A stretch of DNA of 64,000 bases, taken from Lichenicola sp965198655. GTDB lineage: Bacteria > Pseudomonadota > Alphaproteobacteria > Acetobacterales > Acetobacteraceae. The notes below the pieces were generated by a model that was not told the origin of the DNA, searched no databases, and saw nothing but the letters and a program-made list of their open reading frames with translations. Below, piece after piece: positions 28,074 through 36,200 of this stretch (position 1 is the stretch's first letter; each line of letters begins with the position of its first letter). Location: contig OZ240668.1 in the NCBI GenBank assembly GCA_965198655.1, forward strand, positions 372,001 to 436,000, given 5' to 3'. The translations under genes and the position numbers were made by a program.

Positions 28074-28661
28074 TCAAGCCTGGATCGGCGCGGCCTCCTG
28101 GTCTGCGAAGTCCACGCCCTCGAAGATGTCGGCGACGGGGATCTCGATGCCGATCTCCGGCAGTGCGAGCGTGTCGCCCACCGACAGCGAGGCCGCCGTC
28201 CACGGCGCGTCGTCCTGGCGTAGGTAGGACACCAGGACCGGGACGGTCTGCTCCACCAGGACGTAGCGCCTGATCGACGGGACGGCGTGATACTCGCGCA
28301 TCTTGTGGAACCGGTCGGTGCGGGCGTTGCCCTCGCTGACGACCTCGAACACGACCACGGGGTTCGGGATCAACCGGTCCCGTCCCTGGACCGGGATGCA
28401 GGTCACGGTGGCGTCGGGATAGCGGACGATTTGTCCGACCGTGGCCACGCCGCCGCCCTCGGCCGGGAACACCTGACAGGCTTTCTCGCGCAACCTGGTG
28501 CCCAACTCGGCCACGATGTTGGCGACTACGAGGCCATGGGCGTTGGTCCCGCCGGGCATGGCGACGGGCTGTTCGCCGTCGAACTCGTAGCGTTCCTCCT
28601 GGGCCTCGGCCCATCGGAAGAACTCCTCGCGCGTCATGGTCTTGCGCAGGGCGACCTTCAT
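28074..28661 (-). CDS. Uma2-family (DUF820) putative restriction-like nuclease
   Basis: A 195-residue protein of the Uma2/DUF820 family, which has a PD-(D/E)XK fold. Features: MTREEFFRWAEAQEERYEFDGEQPVAM, then the core strand pair RYPDATVTC and NPVVVFEVVSEGNARTDRFHKMREYHAVPSIRRYVLVE. Asp in YPDAT, Glu in FEVVS and Lys in HKMREY are in the usual places for the nuclease core. Family members are common and mostly uncharacterised, often in many copies in mobile-rich genomes. The start at 28661 gives MKVALRKTMT. It stands alone between two plus-strand genes. Confidence 0.8.
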   Translation of the reverse strand: MKVALRKTMTREEFFRWAEAQEERYEFDGEQPVAMPGGTNAHGLVVANIVAELGTRLREKACQVFPAEGGGVATVGQIVRYPDATVTCIPVQGRDRLIPNPVVVFEVVSEGNARTDRFHKMREYHAVPSIRRYVLVEQTVPVLVSYLRQDDAPWTAASLSVGDTLALPEIGIEIPVADIFEGVDFADQEAAPIQA

Positions 28662-28859
28662 GAGGCCGAGCCTAGCACGGCGCGGCATCGAGTTCCCGCC
28701 CCATCGCGAGCCGATCCGACCGGCGGCCCCTCATCGGCCGGAGAGGAGCCGGAACCTTCGTCCCGTTGGCCGGCATGGACGCCCGCCCGCCCTCCGGACC
28801 GGGAGCGCATTGACCATCGCGGGACGTCCACGTTCAATCGGGCCGAAGGAGTGCCAGGC

Positions 28860-29306
28860 ATGACCCGTGCGGAGCTGACCGAGAAGATCGTCCGGATCAA
28901 GATAGACCAGGGGCTGAGCTGGGGGGAGCTGGCCGATCTCGCCACCGGCCTGTCCAGGGAGTACGTCACCGCCGGCCTGCTCGGGCAGATGACGCTGCCG
29001 GCGCAGGCGGCGGACGCGATCGGCGACCGGCTCGGGCTGGAGCCGTACGAGATCAAGCTGCTCCAGGTGCCCCCCTATCGCGGCTCGCTGCCGACCGCGG
29101 TGCCGACCGACCCGCTGGTCTACCGCTTCTACGAGCTGGTGTCGGTGTACGGGACCACCTTCAAGGCGCTGATCCACGAGGAGTTCGGCGACGGCATCAT
29201 GAGCGCCATCGACTTCCGCATGGACCTCCAGCGCGAGCCCGACCAGGCCGGGGACCGCGTGTCCATCACCATGAGCGGCAAGTTCCTGCCCTACAAACCC
29301 TACTGA
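28860..29306 (+). CDS. cynS: Cyanate hydratase (cyanase)
   Basis: A 148-residue cyanase: cyanate plus bicarbonate gives carbamate and CO2, releasing ammonia. The N-terminal helical domain (TRAELTEKIVRIKIDQGLSWGELA) is HTH-like. The C-terminal catalytic domain is complete: R89 and E92 in YRFYELV and S115 in IMSAIDF correspond to the catalytic Arg96, Glu99 and Ser122 of E. coli CynS. It ends in the family's KFLPYKPY-type tail. The start at ATG 28860 fits the family length (about 150). It is followed after 19 bases by a POTRA protein; no cyanate transporter or carbonic anhydrase is visible nearby. Confidence 0.95.
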   Translation: MTRAELTEKIVRIKIDQGLSWGELADLATGLSREYVTAGLLGQMTLPAQAADAIGDRLGLEPYEIKLLQVPPYRGSLPTAVPTDPLVYRFYELVSVYGTTFKALIHEEFGDGIMSAIDFRMDLQREPDQAGDRVSITMSGKFLPYKPY

Positions 29307-29325
29307 TCCAAAGGACCGCAACCGC

Positions 29326-29952
29326 ATGATGTCGAACAGGCTCGCCTCCGCCCTGCTGGGCGTCCTTCTGGCCGGGACCGCGATCCCCGCCGCCCTGACC
29401 ACGCTTCCCCTGGCGACGCCGGCCCGGGCGCAGTCCGGCGCCAGCTACACCCTGCGCAGGGTGACCTTCGTCGGCAACGCGCAGGTGCCGAGCGCCGAGT
29501 TGCAGGCAGCCCTTCCCTACCAGGCCGGGCAGACGATCGACCACGACGCGCTGCAGGCGAACATGGACGCGATCAGCGGGGTGTACCGCCGCCACAACGT
29601 CGGCGCCAACATCTCGCAGCGCATGACCGCGACCGGCCATGCCGCCACCATCACCTACACCTTCGCCGAGCAGGCGCCGGTGGCGCCCACCGTCACCCAT
29701 GTCGGCATCACCGCCGACACCGTCACCGCTTCCGGCAACAGCCGGATCAAGACCGCCGACATCCTGGCCGCGTCCGGCATCAGGCCGGGCGGCCCGGTCA
29801 CTACCCAGTCGATCCAGGCGGCGCAGACGGCGATCGTCGCCCTCTACAAGAAGGCCAACATCGGCTCCACCGTCAGCAGCGACTGGACCAACGCCGCGCA
29901 GCCGCAGCACGTCAACCTGGTGTTCAGGATCGTGGAGAAGCCCGATAGCTGA
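29326..29952 (+). CDS. Exported protein with two POTRA-like domains
   Basis: A 208-residue protein with a signal peptide (MMSNRLASALLGVLLAGTA..., ending ATPARAQ) and two POTRA-like repeats. The first is about residues 42-112 (YTLRRVTFVGNAQVPSAELQAALPYQAGQTIDHDAL) and the second about 118-206 (VTHVGITADTVTASGNSRIKTADILAASGIRPGGPV...VNLVFRIVEKPDS). POTRA modules normally precede a BamA/TPS-type barrel, but no barrel follows here. It is therefore a free periplasmic POTRA protein, perhaps a docking factor. An AAAGGA ribosome site is present. Tight spacing after cynS suggests co-transcription, though no functional link is evident. Confidence 0.72.
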   Translation: MMSNRLASALLGVLLAGTAIPAALTTLPLATPARAQSGASYTLRRVTFVGNAQVPSAELQAALPYQAGQTIDHDALQANMDAISGVYRRHNVGANISQRMTATGHAATITYTFAEQAPVAPTVTHVGITADTVTASGNSRIKTADILAASGIRPGGPVTTQSIQAAQTAIVALYKKANIGSTVSSDWTNAAQPQHVNLVFRIVEKPDS

Positions 29953-30000
29953 CGCGGCCGGATCGAGCGGTGCGGCAGCACCGCCCTCCGCCCGGGCCGG

Positions 30001-30330
30001 TCAGGGGGAAACCTCCCATCCGGTGCTGACGCGGCGCACCCCGTAGTATTGCGGCCGCAGCAGCACTTGGTCCGGTGCCGGGCCGCGTATGCGCTCCCAG
30101 ATGGCGCAGGACGCGGTGTCCGACGCCGGCCCGGGTGCGGTGCGCACCGCGTCGCGCACCAGGCCCAGATGCGACAGGTCGGCCTGGTGGTCGGACCCGT
30201 CGAGGGCGTTCAGCACGGCGACGCTGCCGCAGCTCTGCTCGGCGCAGCCGGCGAGGCCCAGGATGGAGAAGATCGCCAGGACCGCCGGCCGCATGGCGCC
30301 GCGGGCCGGCTGCGTCGGGCCGGGCCTCAT
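30001..30330 (-). CDS. Small lipoprotein after the FkbM methyltransferase gene
   Basis: A 109-residue product from ATG 30330, whose start overlaps the methyltransferase stop (ATGA); an internal ATG at 30294 would give 97 residues with a more standard signal (MRPAVLAIFSILGLAGC). The lipobox is LAGC. The mature part has three further cysteines (SCGSV, SCAIW) and ends YYGVRRVSTGWEVSP. I do not recognise the family. Translational coupling with the methyltransferase gene suggests a cell-envelope role linked to the glycan locus (inference). Confidence 0.6.
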   Translation of the reverse strand: MRPGPTQPARGAMRPAVLAIFSILGLAGCAEQSCGSVAVLNALDGSDHQADLSHLGLVRDAVRTAPGPASDTASCAIWERIRGPAPDQVLLRPQYYGVRRVSTGWEVSP

Positions 30331-31430
30331 GCGGCGCGCCCGCGCAGCCGACGCGCCAGCAGGCCCAGCCCGGATCCGGCGGCCGGAAGCGGCTCGGCCA
30401 GCAGGTCGAGATGGTCTGTTCCCCGCGCCTCGTGCTCGCGCATCACCGCGTCCGGCGTGGCCGGGCGGGTGCCGCCATCGGCCTCCACCACGTGCAGGCG
30501 GTAGCCGAGCCCGATCAGCCAGTCCAGATAGGCCGGACCGGAGATGCCGGAGATGCCGGGCATCAGCGACGGGCTGAACTCGGACACGATCAGCGGGCGA
30601 TCGCGCCGTATGGTCGCGGTGCAGCCGCCCAGCGCCAGGTATTCCGCCCCCTCCACGTCGGCCTTGATCAGGCTGATGCGCCGGTTCGCCGGCACCAGCG
30701 TGTCGGCGCGCACGCAGCCTACGGTCTCGGCGTCGAGCAGGGCGGCGGTTCCGTCGGGCGCTGCGGAGGTGGTGCCGTTGGAATGGGAGCGGTTGAGCAC
30801 CAGCAGCCCCGGCGCCAGCCCGGCCGCCACCTGGACCACCAGCACGTTGCCGTAGCCGTTGGCGCGCCGGCTGGCCTCGACCAGGCGGGCGTTGGCGGGG
30901 TTGGGCTCCACCGCGATCACCGACCCGGCAGGTCCCACCAGGCTCGCCGACAGCATGGTGAAGTAGCCGATGTTGGCGCCGAGATCGAGCACGTGGTCGC
31001 CCGGACGCAGCCGGGCGCGGAACAAGGCGGTCACGTCCCGCTCGTAGTCGTCGCAGCGCACGTAGCGCCCGACCGCGGCGTCGTCCGCCTGCGTGTAGAT
31101 GGCAAAGCCCGGCAGCCGCGCCAGCTCGACCGTTCCCAGGGCCGACCCGCCGAGCAGGCCACGCCGGGCGAACTCGAGCGAGTTCAGGTAGCTCGACACC
31201 ACCCCGTCCAGCGCCTCGCCGACCCGCATCGCGTGGCCGCGCCACTCTTCCCGGTTCGGCAACCGGCCCAGGATCAGCCGGAAGCAGGCGAGGATGTCGG
31301 CCGCGTCGGCGCGGTCGGAAAAGGCTCCGCTCCATGGCGCGAGGCCGGCGGATCGGCTCCCAGCGGCTTGTTCTTCCTCGGACTTGGTCTGCAGCACCGC
31401 CACGTTGACGCGTCGCTCCGGATGGCGCAT
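30327..31430 (-). CDS. FkbM-family methyltransferase
   Basis: A 367-residue protein. The C-terminal 230 residues form a class I SAM methyltransferase of the FkbM type: HVLDLGANIGYFTMLSASLVG (SAM loop), VIAVEPNPANARL, and ISLIKADVEGAEYLAL, the diagnostic FkbM strand. FkbM enzymes O-methylate sugars or polyketides. The first 120 residues (ADILACFRLILGRLPNREEWRG...) resemble the short helical segments found before methyltransferases or glycosyltransferases in glycan loci. The start at ATG 31430 (MRHPERRVNVAVLQTK) is uncertain; a downstream GTG is possible. It is divergent from the GT4 gene and probably part of the same surface-glycan locus. Confidence 0.85.
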   Translation of the reverse strand: MRHPERRVNVAVLQTKSEEEQAAGSRSAGLAPWSGAFSDRADAADILACFRLILGRLPNREEWRGHAMRVGEALDGVVSSYLNSLEFARRGLLGGSALGTVELARLPGFAIYTQADDAAVGRYVRCDDYERDVTALFRARLRPGDHVLDLGANIGYFTMLSASLVGPAGSVIAVEPNPANARLVEASRRANGYGNVLVVQVAAGLAPGLLVLNRSHSNGTTSAAPDGTAALLDAETVGCVRADTLVPANRRISLIKADVEGAEYLALGGCTATIRRDRPLIVSEFSPSLMPGISGISGPAYLDWLIGLGYRLHVVEADGGTRPATPDAVMREHEARGTDHLDLLAEPLPAAGSGLGLLARRLRGRAA

Positions 31431-31562
31431 CCCCGGCCGGACGTGGCGGGACCCGCGAACACCGCGCAATGTGGCAGCGCTCGCGCGCAAGAGCAAAGCC
31501 GGTCCGGGCGCTGCGAGCCGGCCGGCACGGCGCCGCCCACCCGGTCCAGGACGGAGAACTGC

Positions 31563-33080
31563 GTGCCCAACAGGATCTGGGTCGACGTCGAGGACCTGTT
31601 CCAGTACTCGGTGTTCAACGCCCGGCCGAGCGGCATCCAGCGGATCGAGCTGGAGCTGTGCCGCGCCCTGGTGCTGATGCCCGAAACCCGCGACCGCGTC
31701 GGCTTCGTGCGTCACGCCCCCGCCCGGAACAGCTTCACCGCGATCCCGTTCGCGGCCGTGGACGCGCTGCATGCGCGCCTGACCACCGCGGCGGCCCGCC
31801 CGCTGGCAAGGCCCGGGCCGGACCCCGACCCGGCCGCCGGTCCGGGCCGTCCCGGGCTCGCGCGCCGCATCGCCTATCGCATCCCGCTGGACGTGCGCGC
31901 GCCGCTGGTCCGGCTGGTCAAGTCGCAGCGCGACACCCTGGACGCCGCCGGCAGCCTGGCCGGGGTGACGTGGAAGCGGCTGCGCCCCTCGGCGCGCAAC
32001 GCGCTGGAGGCGGCCTCGCACGGCGGTGCTGCGTCGGGCGACGGCCTGACCGTGGCAGGCTTCGCCGCCACCGCCGAGCCCGGCGACGTGCTGCTGGTGC
32101 TGGGCTCGAACTGGTTCCACCCGTTCTATGGCGAGCTGGTGTCGCAGGCGCGGGAGCGGCACGGGCTCCGCGTCGCCCTGTTGGTCTACGACCTAATCCC
32201 GCTGCTGCGGCCGGAATGGTGCGACGCCAACCTGGTGCAGCGGTTCCGGCACTGGGCCAGCAGTCTGCTGCCGCAGGCGGACGTCCTGCTCACCATCAGC
32301 CAGTGGAGCGGGCAGGACGTGCTGCGCATCGCCGAGCGTGACCGGCTGACGCTGCGCACGAAGCCCGTGACCATCCCGATCGGCACCGGGTTCAGCATCC
32401 CGCCCGGGCACCGCGTCGACCAGGCGCCCGGCGACCGGCTGCCGCCGCCTGGCAGCTACGTGCTGATGGTGTCCACCATCGAGGCGCGCAAGAACCACGC
32501 CCTGCTGGTGCGGACCTGGCGCCGCCTGCTCGACGCGCTGCCGCCGGACCGGGTGCCGACCCTGGTGTTCGCCGGCAAGGTGGGCTGGCTGGTCGACGAC
32601 CTGATGCAGCAGCTTCGCAATGCCGACTGGCTCGGCGGCAAGGTCGTGCTGGTCGAGAACCCGCAGGACAGCGAGCTGGAGCGGCTGTATCGCGGCTGCC
32701 TGTTCACCGTGTTCCCGTCCTTCTACGAGGGCTGGGGCTTGCCGGTGACCGAAAGCTTCTCCTTCGGCCGGCCCTGCGTCATCTCCAACGCCAGCGCGCT
32801 GCCGGAGGCGGGCGGCGAGCTTGCCCGCTACTTCGACCCCGAGAACGGCACGCAAGCCTTCCAGGTGCTGCGCGAGGCGATCGAGGACCCGGCCGGGGTC
32901 GCCGCCTGGACCGCACGGGTGGCGGCCGAGTTCAAGCCGGTCGGCTGGGACGAGTCGGCCCGTGCGATCCTGCGCGCGATCGACCGCGCCCGGCCGGCAG
33001 CGCTCCCTGCGCGCGACCCTTCGCCCGGTGCCGGCGACCCGGCGGAAGCCCGGTCCGGCCGCGCTCCGCACCTGGTGTGA
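31563..33080 (+). CDS. GT4-family glycosyltransferase
   Basis: A 505-residue GT-B glycosyltransferase. The N-terminal half (VWVDVEDLF-like opening, SGIQRIELELCRAL) recognises the acceptor. The C-terminal half has VLMVSTIEARKNHALLVRTW, LVFAGKVGW and the donor-binding stretch FPSFYEGWGLPVTESFSFGRPCVISNASALPEA (E-x7-E motif). It probably adds a sugar to a surface polysaccharide in the cytoplasm; donor and acceptor are unknown. The start is GTG at 31563, giving VPNRIWVDVEDLFQYS, a usual opening for these proteins. The C-terminal 25 residues are Pro/Ala-rich. An inverted-repeat element begins one base after its stop. Confidence 0.88.
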   Translation: MPNRIWVDVEDLFQYSVFNARPSGIQRIELELCRALVLMPETRDRVGFVRHAPARNSFTAIPFAAVDALHARLTTAAARPLARPGPDPDPAAGPGRPGLARRIAYRIPLDVRAPLVRLVKSQRDTLDAAGSLAGVTWKRLRPSARNALEAASHGGAASGDGLTVAGFAATAEPGDVLLVLGSNWFHPFYGELVSQARERHGLRVALLVYDLIPLLRPEWCDANLVQRFRHWASSLLPQADVLLTISQWSGQDVLRIAERDRLTLRTKPVTIPIGTGFSIPPGHRVDQAPGDRLPPPGSYVLMVSTIEARKNHALLVRTWRRLLDALPPDRVPTLVFAGKVGWLVDDLMQQLRNADWLGGKVVLVENPQDSELERLYRGCLFTVFPSFYEGWGLPVTESFSFGRPCVISNASALPEAGGELARYFDPENGTQAFQVLREAIEDPAGVAAWTARVAAEFKPVGWDESARAILRAIDRARPAALPARDPSPGAGDPAEARSGRAPHLV

Positions 33081-33081
33081 G

Positions 33082-33244
33082 AGCCCGTTCGAGAATGGGG
33101 TGTGCCGGTGATCCGACGCGTCCGTCTGCACTTGGCCTGGGCTCACGGCCAGAGGCCGCTCCGCTCCGGTTCTCGACGGACACGCCGGCCGTGCCGCGCT
33201 TCGCACGGCATCCTCGCTCGGCACACCCCATTCTCGAACGGGCT
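33082..33244. repeat. 163-bp element bounded by a perfect 26-bp inverted repeat
   Basis: The first arm (33082-33107) and second arm (33219-33244) are exact reverse complements over 26 bases, separated by 111 bases. The outer end reads GAGCCCGTTCGAGAAT. A similar end, GAGCCTGTTTGAGAAT, bounds another element at 58495-58694. Size, ends and lack of coding capacity suggest a miniature transposable element; no clear target duplication was seen. It fills the gap between two glycan genes. Confidence 0.65.
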
Positions 33245-33285
33245 TTGAGCGCGGTCGCGCTGGAACAGGGAGCCGTGCCCGGGCC

Positions 33286-36200
33286 ATGACGTTCGTCTCG
33301 TACGCCCAGAACTTCGAGGACGTCCTGCTGTGGCGGGCGCTCGGCACGGTCGAGCGCGGCTTCTACATCGATGTGGGCGCGCAGCACCCGGACGTCGACA
33401 GCGTCACCCGCGCCTTCTACGACCGCGGCTGGTCGGGCGTGAACATCGAGCCGCTCCAGGCCGAGGCGGCCCGTATCCGCGCCGCCCGGCCGCGCGACGT
33501 GACGCTGCAACTGGCGCTGGGTGCGGCGCCGGGCGAGGCGGTGCTGCACGCGCTCGACGGCACCGGGCTGTCGACGCTCGACCCCGCGGTCGCCGCCGGA
33601 CACGCGCAAACGCGCATCGTGCGCGAGGTGGTGGTGCCGGTGCGCACCCTGGCCGAGATCTGCCGGCTCTACGCGCCGGACGACATCCACTTCCTCAAGA
33701 TCGACGTCGAGGGCGCCGAGCGGGCGGTGCTGGAAGGCGCCGACCTGGTGTCGTTCCGGCCCTGGATCATCCTGGCCGAGGCGACCGCGCCGGCCTCGAC
33801 CATCCCCACCCATGCCGGATGGGAGCCGCTGCTGCTGGACGCGGAGTACCGCTTCGTCTGGTTCGACGGGCTCAACCGCTACTACGTGGCGGCGGAGCGG
33901 CACGACGCGCTGGCGCCGGCGTTCTCCACCCCGCCCAACGTGTTCGACGACTTCCTGCGCGCCGCCGACGGCGTGCTGGCGCAGCGGATCGGCGCCGCCG
34001 AGACCGAGCTCGCGTCGCTGCGCGCCGCCGTGTCGGACGCGCAGGCCGGGCTAGACGCCGGTGCCGCTCGGGAACGGCGCGCCGTCGAGCACGCCGAGCA
34101 CGAGCTGGCCCGCCTGCGCGAGCTGCTCGGCCGGCAGGCGGAGGAAGCGGCGCAGGCCGAGCACGAGCGCCGGGAGCTGGCGCAGGCGCTGCACGACGCA
34201 CGGCACGAGCTGCAGCAGACTCACCTGCGCCTGCAGGCCACCGAGCACGAGCGGCACGACGCCCGGCACGAGCTGCAGCAGACCCATTTGCGCCTGCAGG
34301 CCACGGAGTGCCGCCTGCAGGCGATGGAGACCAGCCGCTCCTGGCGCGTCACCGCGCCGCTGCGCCGTGCCGTGATCCGGACCGGCCTGCGGCCCGATGC
34401 CGCGGCGCCCGTGGCGGCGCCTCCCGTGCCGGCACCGTCCCCCGATCCCGTGCCGGCGCCGCCACCCCACCTTCCCGTGCCCGGGACCGAAGCGGACCCT
34501 CCGGCCGCACCCGGGGATGACCTGGCCACCGAGCCGTTGCCGATCCTGACGCCGCCGCCGGTGCTGCTGGGCGCGGGCGAGGGCGGCCTGCTCGCGGTGC
34601 ACCAATTCCATTCCGGTTCGGCGGTCGGCGACGCGATCACCAACGCCATGCTGCTGACCCGCACGCTGCTGCGCGCGATGGGCTACGACAGCGAGATCTT
34701 CGTCGAGCAGCCGCCCGCGGCGCTGGCACATCTCCTGCAGCCGATGGAGCGGCTGCCGCGTCACGACCGCTACGTGCTGATCGTGCGCCATTCCATGGGC
34801 TACGACCGGTTCGCGCAGGTGCTCGACCTGCCGGCGCCGAAGATCCTGCTCTACCACAACATCACCCCGTCGGCGCTGCTGGCCCGGCATCTGCACCTCG
34901 CCCACTACGCCCGGCTCGGCCGGGAGCAGCTCGGGGCCTTCCGCGGCCGGGTGCGTGCGGCCCTGGCGGACAGCGAGTACAACGCCCTTGAGCTGCGCCG
35001 GCTGGGCCTGTCGCCGGTGCGTGCCTGCACCCTGCTGTTCGACACCGCAGCGCTGCGGGCCCGCGCCGCCGCCGCGGCCGGGACCCGCGCCGCGGATGCG
35101 CCGTTCACGGTGCTGTTCGTCGGCCGCATCGTCGAGGCGAAGGGACAGCTCGCGCTGGTGGAGGCCTTTGCCGCCTTCCGGGCGCAGCTCGGCGCGCCGT
35201 CGCGCCTGGTGCTGGTCGGCCGCGACGAGGGTGCCGCCGATCCCTACGCCGCCGCCCTGCGCCGACGGATCGACGTCCTCGGGCTGGACCAGGACGTCGT
35301 GCTGGCCGGCGCTGTGCCGGACGACACGCTCGACCGCTGGTATGCATCGGCCGACCTCTACGTGTCGCTCAGCCGTCACGAGGGTTTCGGGGTGCCGCTG
35401 GTGGAGGCGATGGCGCACCGCGTGCCGGTGCTCGCCTGGCCGGGCGGGGCGGTGCCGTACACCCTGGCCGGCGCCGGAAGGCTGCTGGACAGCCTCCATC
35501 CGGATGCGGTCGCGGCCGCGATGCTGTCGCTGGCGCGCGATCCCGCGGCGGCCGACCGGCAGCGCGCGCGTCAGGACGCGGCGCTCGACCGCTTTGCGCT
35601 CGACCGCCAGCGCGACGTGCTGCGGGACGCGCTGCTGCGCGCCGGCGCCGAGCCGCCCAACGACCGCGACACCCCGACGTTGCTGGACGACAACCTGCGC
35701 TACACGGTGAGCGGCCACGTCAACGGCAGCTACAGCCTGGCGGCGATCAACCGCGAGCTGGCGTTGCAGCTTGAGCAGGCCCGTCCCGGCCGGGTCAGGC
35801 TGCGCCCGGTGGAGGGCGGCGACACGCTGGACCTGTCCGGCGTGCCGCCCGAACAGCGCGACTCCGTGACGGCGCTGGTGCATCGCGAGCCGCATCCGAC
35901 CGGCCCCGAGCTGGTCATCAGCCAGCACTATCCGGTGCACGTCCCGTCCCGTCCCGGCGACGTTCCGGTGGCGATGCTGTTCTGGGAAGAGTCGCTGTTG
36001 CCGGCCGAAACGATCGCGCTGCTGGGGCGCCACTTCCGCGCCGTGGTGGCGCCGACCGCGTTCGTGCGCGACGTGCTGCTCGACTCCGGCCTATCCATCC
36101 CGGTGCGCGTGATCCCGCCCGCGCTGCGGCTCGACTGCTTCGCTGGCCTGCGCGCCGCCCGCACCGCCCGCCCGGCGCGCGACGTCCATTGCTTCCTGCC

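Noticed and set aside
30075..31562. Long in-frame upstream extension of the GT4 gene
   Set aside because: The extension overlaps the whole FkbM methyltransferase gene on the other strand and lacks domain content; the GTG at 31563 fits the family.
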